Shown here in pieces: positions 62,501 through 64,000 of a stretch of 64,000 bases of DNA (its first letter is position 1; each line of letters begins with the position of its first letter). The translations under genes and the position numbers were made by a program. The notes beneath the pieces are model-generated. The model searched no databases, was not told the origin of the DNA, and was given only the letters and a program-made list of their open reading frames with translations. Origin of the DNA: Acridotheres tristis (Eukaryota; Chordata; Aves; Passeriformes; Sturnidae); the NCBI GenBank assembly GCA_037013685.1, contig CM072884.1, positions 744,001-808,000 of the forward strand, given 5' to 3'.

Positions 62501-63211
62501 CCAGAGCTGGTCCTGCCAGGGACCAGGAATTCACATCCCCTTCCCACCCCTGCAGTCAGGGCAAGGGGACACTCCCCACTTACGGTCGCTGAGCACATCG
62601 TAGGCCTCTGCCAGCTGCCGGAACCGCTTCGGCCCCCAGGGCTCCTTGCATTTTAATGGATGGTATTTCAGGGCCAACTTCCTATAACTAAGGAGCACAG
62701 GATGGTTTGGGTTTTGGGGCATTTTAAATCCCATCTCATTCCCACCCTCTGCCATGGGCAGGGACACCTTCCACTATCCCAGGTTGGACAGAGCATGGAG
62801 CAACTTCCAGCGATCCAGGGGCAGCCACAGCTTCTCTGGGCACCCTGTGCTAGGGCCTCATCACCCTCACAGGGAACAAGTCTTTCCCAATATCCCATCC
62901 ATCCCTCCCCTGTGGAAGTGGGAAGCCATTCCCTGTGTCCCATCCCTCCATCCCTTGTCCCCAGTCTTGAAGTCCCTTTAGTCCCTGCAAGGAGCTCTGA
63001 GGTCTCCTCTCCAGGTGAGCAGCCTCAGCTTTCACAGTCTGGCTCCACTGAGCAGAGGGGCTCCAGCCTCAGTGTATGGCCATGGGCCCTCCAGCCCCAC
63101 TGAGGGGGGACACCCCCTTCCCCTAATGCTGGGGGTCCCTCACGCCTTCTTAATGTCGTCGGCGGTGGCCCCGCGGTCCAGCTCCAGCACAGCGTAGTAG
63201 TCCAGCCCCAT
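59400..63211 (-). CDS. DNAJB13: DNAJB13, DnaJ homolog subfamily B member 13 (complete, eight exons)
   Basis: Type II J-domain co-chaperone of motile cilia and sperm flagella. It is the counterpart of Chlamydomonas radial-spoke protein RSP16, and human mutations cause primary ciliary dyskinesia. Exons in transcript order are 63144-63211, 62584-62687, 62191-62352, 61650-61807, 60813-60926, 60053-60166, 59890-59966 and 59400-59553. They sum to 951 nt, which is 316 codons plus TAG, the same length as human DNAJB13. All borders are GT-AG with matching phases. Domains in order are a J domain (about residues 4-70), a short Gly/Phe-type region ([11 protein letters not shown]), and paired DnaJ C-terminal domains (about 140-310, including [13 protein letters not shown] and GDLYIYFDI). 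The J-domain HPD reads HPL (32-34), as in human DNAJB13, which predicts weak or no Hsp70 ATPase stimulation. The start is chosen because MGLDYYAVL aligns with the family N-terminus. It lies head-to-tail behind PAAF1. Confidence 0.97.
59890..59966 (-). CDS. DNAJB13: DNAJB13 exon 7
   Basis: The acceptor is CCTGGCAG ending at 59967 and the donor GTAAGT begins at 59889. It encodes [20 protein letters not shown], then INDIV, part of C-terminal domain II, and ends with two bases of an Asp codon. Confidence 0.96.
60053..60166 (-). CDS. DNAJB13: DNAJB13 exon 6
   Basis: The exon has 38 codons, phase 0 at both ends. The acceptor is CCTTCCATTAG ending at 60167 and the donor GTAAAG begins at 60052. It encodes [20 protein letters not shown] through [12 protein letters not shown]1 3' end lies about 20 nt upstream of the acceptor. 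Confidence 0.97.
60187..60332 (-). mobile_element. CR1 3' fragment in DNAJB13 intron 5
   Basis: The + strand reads cacagaatcatgggatgcc, then tagtttgggatggaaggg, then ccctgccatgggcagggaca. This is the reverse complement of the CR1 3' end, including the terminal ATTCTGTGAT-type repeat. It has the same orientation as DNAJB13. Its 3' end is about 20 nt from the exon 6 acceptor. Confidence 0.9.
60640..60787 (+). mobile_element. CR1 3' fragment in DNAJB13 intron 5, antisense to gene
   Basis: The + strand reads ggactggaacagctgcc, then tggagtctccctctctggag, then gatctccaggtgtcccttcc. This is the sense CR1 3' end. The copy is diverged. Its 3' end lies about 25 bp from the exon 5 donor. Confidence 0.8.
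60813..60926 (-). CDS. DNAJB13: DNAJB13 exon 5
   Basis: The exon has 38 codons, phase 0 at both ends. The acceptor is CACTGCAG ending at 60927 and the donor GTAAGC begins at 60812. It encodes [20 protein letters not shown] through [12 protein letters not shown], part of C-terminal domain I. Confidence 0.97.
61025..61302 (-). mobile_element. CR1 3' fragment in DNAJB13 intron 4
   Basis: Reverse-complement CR1 with gggcagcctattccaatgcc, then ttccttaatatccaacctaa, then cctcccctggcacagcttga. The phrase set differs from the other copies and suggests another CR1 subfamily. It has the same orientation as DNAJB13. Its 3' end is about 100 bp from the exon 5 acceptor. Confidence 0.9.
61650..61807 (-). 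CDS. DNAJB13: DNAJB13 exon 4
   Basis: The acceptor is CCTCACACAG ending at 61808 and the donor GTAGGG begins at 61649. It encodes [16 protein letters not shown] through [20 protein letters not shown], the start of the first C-terminal substrate-binding domain. Confidence 0.97.
62191..62352 (-). CDS. DNAJB13: DNAJB13 exon 3
   Basis: The acceptor is TTCCCTAAG ending at 62353 and the donor GTAGGT begins at 62190. It encodes [20 protein letters not shown] and the Gly/Phe region ending [12 protein letters not shown]. The first two bases complete a Pro codon. It has 53 full codons. Confidence 0.97.
62584..62687 (-). CDS. DNAJB13: DNAJB13 exon 2: J domain with HPL
   Basis: The acceptor is GCTCCTTAG ending at 62688 and the donor GTAAGT begins at 62583. 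It encodes [16 protein letters not shown] through [12 protein letters not shown]. The Asp of the HPD motif is replaced by Leu, a hallmark of this orthologue group rather than a sequence error. A CR1 3' end lies about 10 nt upstream of the acceptor. Confidence 0.97.
62697..63070 (-). mobile_element. CR1 3' fragment in DNAJB13 intron 1
   Basis: The + strand carries ggatggtttgggttttgggg, then ctgccatgggcagggacacc, then cacagcttctctgggcaccc, and further CR1-like sequence to about 63070. It fills most of the 456-bp intron 1 and is oriented as the gene. Its 3' end begins about 10 nt from the exon 2 acceptor. Confidence 0.9.
63144..63211 (-). CDS. DNAJB13: DNAJB13 exon 1
   Basis: ATG at 63211-63209 opens [20 protein letters not shown], then KK. 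The donor GTGAGG begins at 63143. The exon ends with GC of the Ala codon that exon 2 completes. It contains the first helix of the J domain. Confidence 0.96.
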
Positions 63212-63219
63212 AGCGTCCC

Positions 63220-63233
63220 GTTGCTATAGCCAC
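63220..63233. promoter_or_regulatory. DNAJB13: RFX X-box
   Basis: GTTGCTATAGCCAC fits the palindromic X-box consensus GTTGCYATRGCAAC at 13 of 14 positions. RFX2/RFX3 bind such sites at promoters of motile-cilia genes. It lies 8 bp upstream of the start codon, so the transcription start must be very close. This fits the axonemal role of the gene. Confidence 0.8.
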
Positions 63234-63258
63234 ACGGCTTCCGCTCCGCCTAGCGCGG

Positions 63259-63278
63259 GGCATGACGGGAAACGTAGT
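63259..63278 (-). promoter_or_regulatory. DNAJB13: ZNF143/Staf-type site
   Basis: The minus strand reads ACTACGTTTCCCGTCATGCC. Compared with the SBS consensus ACTACAATTCCCAGCATGCC it matches 16 of 20 positions, including the ACTAC, TTCCC and CATGCC blocks. Such sites mark CpG-island promoters. Confidence 0.65.
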
Positions 63279-63287
63279 TCCCCCGCT

Positions 63288-63296
63288 CACTTCCGC
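63288..63296. promoter_or_regulatory. DNAJB13: ETS-type site
   Basis: CACTTCCGC is the reverse complement of GCGGAAGTG, the GABP/ELK-type ETS core, and is common in CpG-island promoters. Confidence 0.45.
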
Positions 63297-63379
63297 ACTC
63301 TGCCGGCCCCGCTCAACCCTCACCCTCTCTTTTTTTCCTAAAAATCGTCAAGTTTTCATGGAAAAACATGCATGAACAC

Positions 63380-63717
63380 AGGTGTTATCAAAGCAGCGGT
63401 TTATTTCCCTCCATACTGTGACAGCCACTTGCACTATACCCCCTCTCCCCCTTCATTTATTTATTTCTCCCCACTACAAACAGCATTTTTTCAGCTCTGG
63501 AAATGCAAGCACAACATCATTACAACACAAGATCATTTCTACATTAAAAATTGATCCCAGTTGTGTAGTAGGAAAAAAATATGAGCTGTTACAAAAACCA
63601 CTGTGTATAGAGCCTGGTCATCACAACAACCTCAAACTTGTACACACACATCCCAGGAAAATCAGCTTGGAAGAGCCTTTCTATGACACTTTTCCTTTAT
63701 TTGGCCCCTTCAAACAC
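63380..63717 (-). other. PAAF1: PAAF1 3' UTR
   Basis: This is sequence after the PAAF1 stop. AATAAA hexamers on the minus strand are at 63702-63697, near 63465-63456 and at 63405-63400. The last is followed by a TG-rich stretch and is the likeliest end. It places the transcript end about 170 bp before the DNAJB13 start codon. Confidence 0.65.
63400..63405 (-). promoter_or_regulatory. PAAF1: Candidate PAAF1 poly(A) signal (distal)
   Basis: AATAAA on the minus strand, with a TGTGTTCATG-type downstream element about 20-30 nt further on. Two more upstream hexamers could give shorter 3' UTRs. Confidence 0.55.
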
Positions 63718-63795
63718 TTAAAGGTCAGAAAGTTGGTATCTCCTCACTATCCCATCTCTGCAACACGTGTAGATTTCCTTCTCCCAAGAAGCCAC
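63718..63795 (-). CDS. PAAF1: PAAF1 last coding exon (proteasomal ATPase-associated factor 1)
   Basis: PAAF1 is a WD-repeat protein that binds 19S proteasomal ATPases and limits assembly of the 26S proteasome. Only the final exon is in the window. The acceptor is CCTTCTTCAG ending at 63796, 25 codons follow, and the stop TAA is at 63720-63718. It reads VASWEKEIYTCCRDGIVRRY, then QLSDL. Human PAAF1, as I remember it, ends VATWEKQIYTCCRDGLVRRY then QLSDL, so 22 of 25 residues agree. This is the last WD strand of the propeller. The call is supported by position: PAAF1 immediately precedes DNAJB13 on the same strand in human. The rest of the gene lies to the right. Confidence 0.92.
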   Translation of the reverse strand: MASWEKEIYTCCRDGIVRRYQLSDL

Positions 63796-64000
63796 CTGAA
63801 GAAGGAAAAAAAGCAGTGTTAACACAAAGTTTTTTCCAAGTCACTGTTCCCAGTGAAATCCTCAAAGATGAGCTTTCCTTCTGGACTTTCATACAGGGAA
63901 ATCCTCTTGGAACAGCACTAGCAGGTTTTAAAGGACAGTTCCAGCTTTCACCAGAGTTTAGGGAGGAAATGTGTCTTCCCACAAGGGTTGGAGTTGTGCA
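63796..64000 (-). other. PAAF1: PAAF1 last intron (partial)
   Basis: This is the intron preceding the last PAAF1 exon, with a clear pyrimidine tract (TTTTTTTCCTTCTTCAG) at its 3' end. I see no further exon before the window edge. Confidence 0.7.

Larger units (their letters stand above)
63144..63330 (-). promoter_or_regulatory. DNAJB13: CpG-rich DNAJB13 promoter/first exon
   Basis: CpG-dense sequence surrounds the DNAJB13 ATG and reaches to about 63305. It carries X-box, ZNF143-type and ETS-type motifs with no TATA box. It lies between the DNAJB13 start and the PAAF1 3' end, a gap of only about 170 bp. Confidence 0.75.

Overview
The window is nuclear DNA from a bird. Its genes are split into short exons with GT-AG junctions. 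The only interspersed repeats I can recognise are 5'-truncated CR1 LINEs; I see no Alu-, B1- or L1-type repeats. Repeat density is low and the introns of the right-hand genes are compact. A songbird or another neoavian is plausible, but the species cannot be fixed from the sequence.

Layout. From 1 to about 13.5 kb lies the 3' half of HUNK (+ strand), a SNF1/AMPK-related Ser/Thr kinase. Five coding exons (592-727, 3541-3709, 4214-4297, 8698-8878, 10970-11613) cover the end of the kinase C-lobe, the post-kinase UBA-like segment and the complete Ser/Pro-rich tail. They are followed by a 3' UTR with several poly(A) signals. From about 13.5 to 59.3 kb I find no protein gene. This stretch holds microsatellites, one CR1 fragment (47.17-47.45 kb), a decayed minisatellite of about 45 bp period (56.13-56.47 kb), and a small isolated CpG island with a CTCF-like motif (58.13-58.35 kb). 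From 59.3 to 63.3 kb lies a complete eight-exon DNAJB13 (- strand, 316 codons), the axonemal radial-spoke J protein whose HPD motif reads HPL. Its three largest introns carry four CR1 fragments. Its promoter contains a near-perfect RFX X-box, a ZNF143/Staf-type site and an ETS site. From 63.38 kb to the right edge is the 3' end of PAAF1 (- strand), a WD-repeat proteasome regulator. Its last coding exon is 63718-63795.

How it fits together. PAAF1 followed head-to-tail by DNAJB13 is the same order and orientation as on human 11q13.4. HUNK is on human 21q22.11. The window therefore joins two regions that are separate in human, with HUNK and DNAJB13 converging tail-to-tail across a gene desert of about 46 kb. 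As I remember it, both segments lie on chromosome 1 in chicken, so an intrachromosomal rearrangement is the natural explanation; a scaffold misjoin is the alternative. No CRISPR, operon, phage or defence system is present, and nothing here looks like a wholly new biological system. The points most worth checking are the synteny junction, CR1 3' ends lying next to DNAJB13 splice sites, the ciliary promoter architecture, a HUNK segment of about 16 residues I could not locate, and the unexplained 45-bp repeat array.
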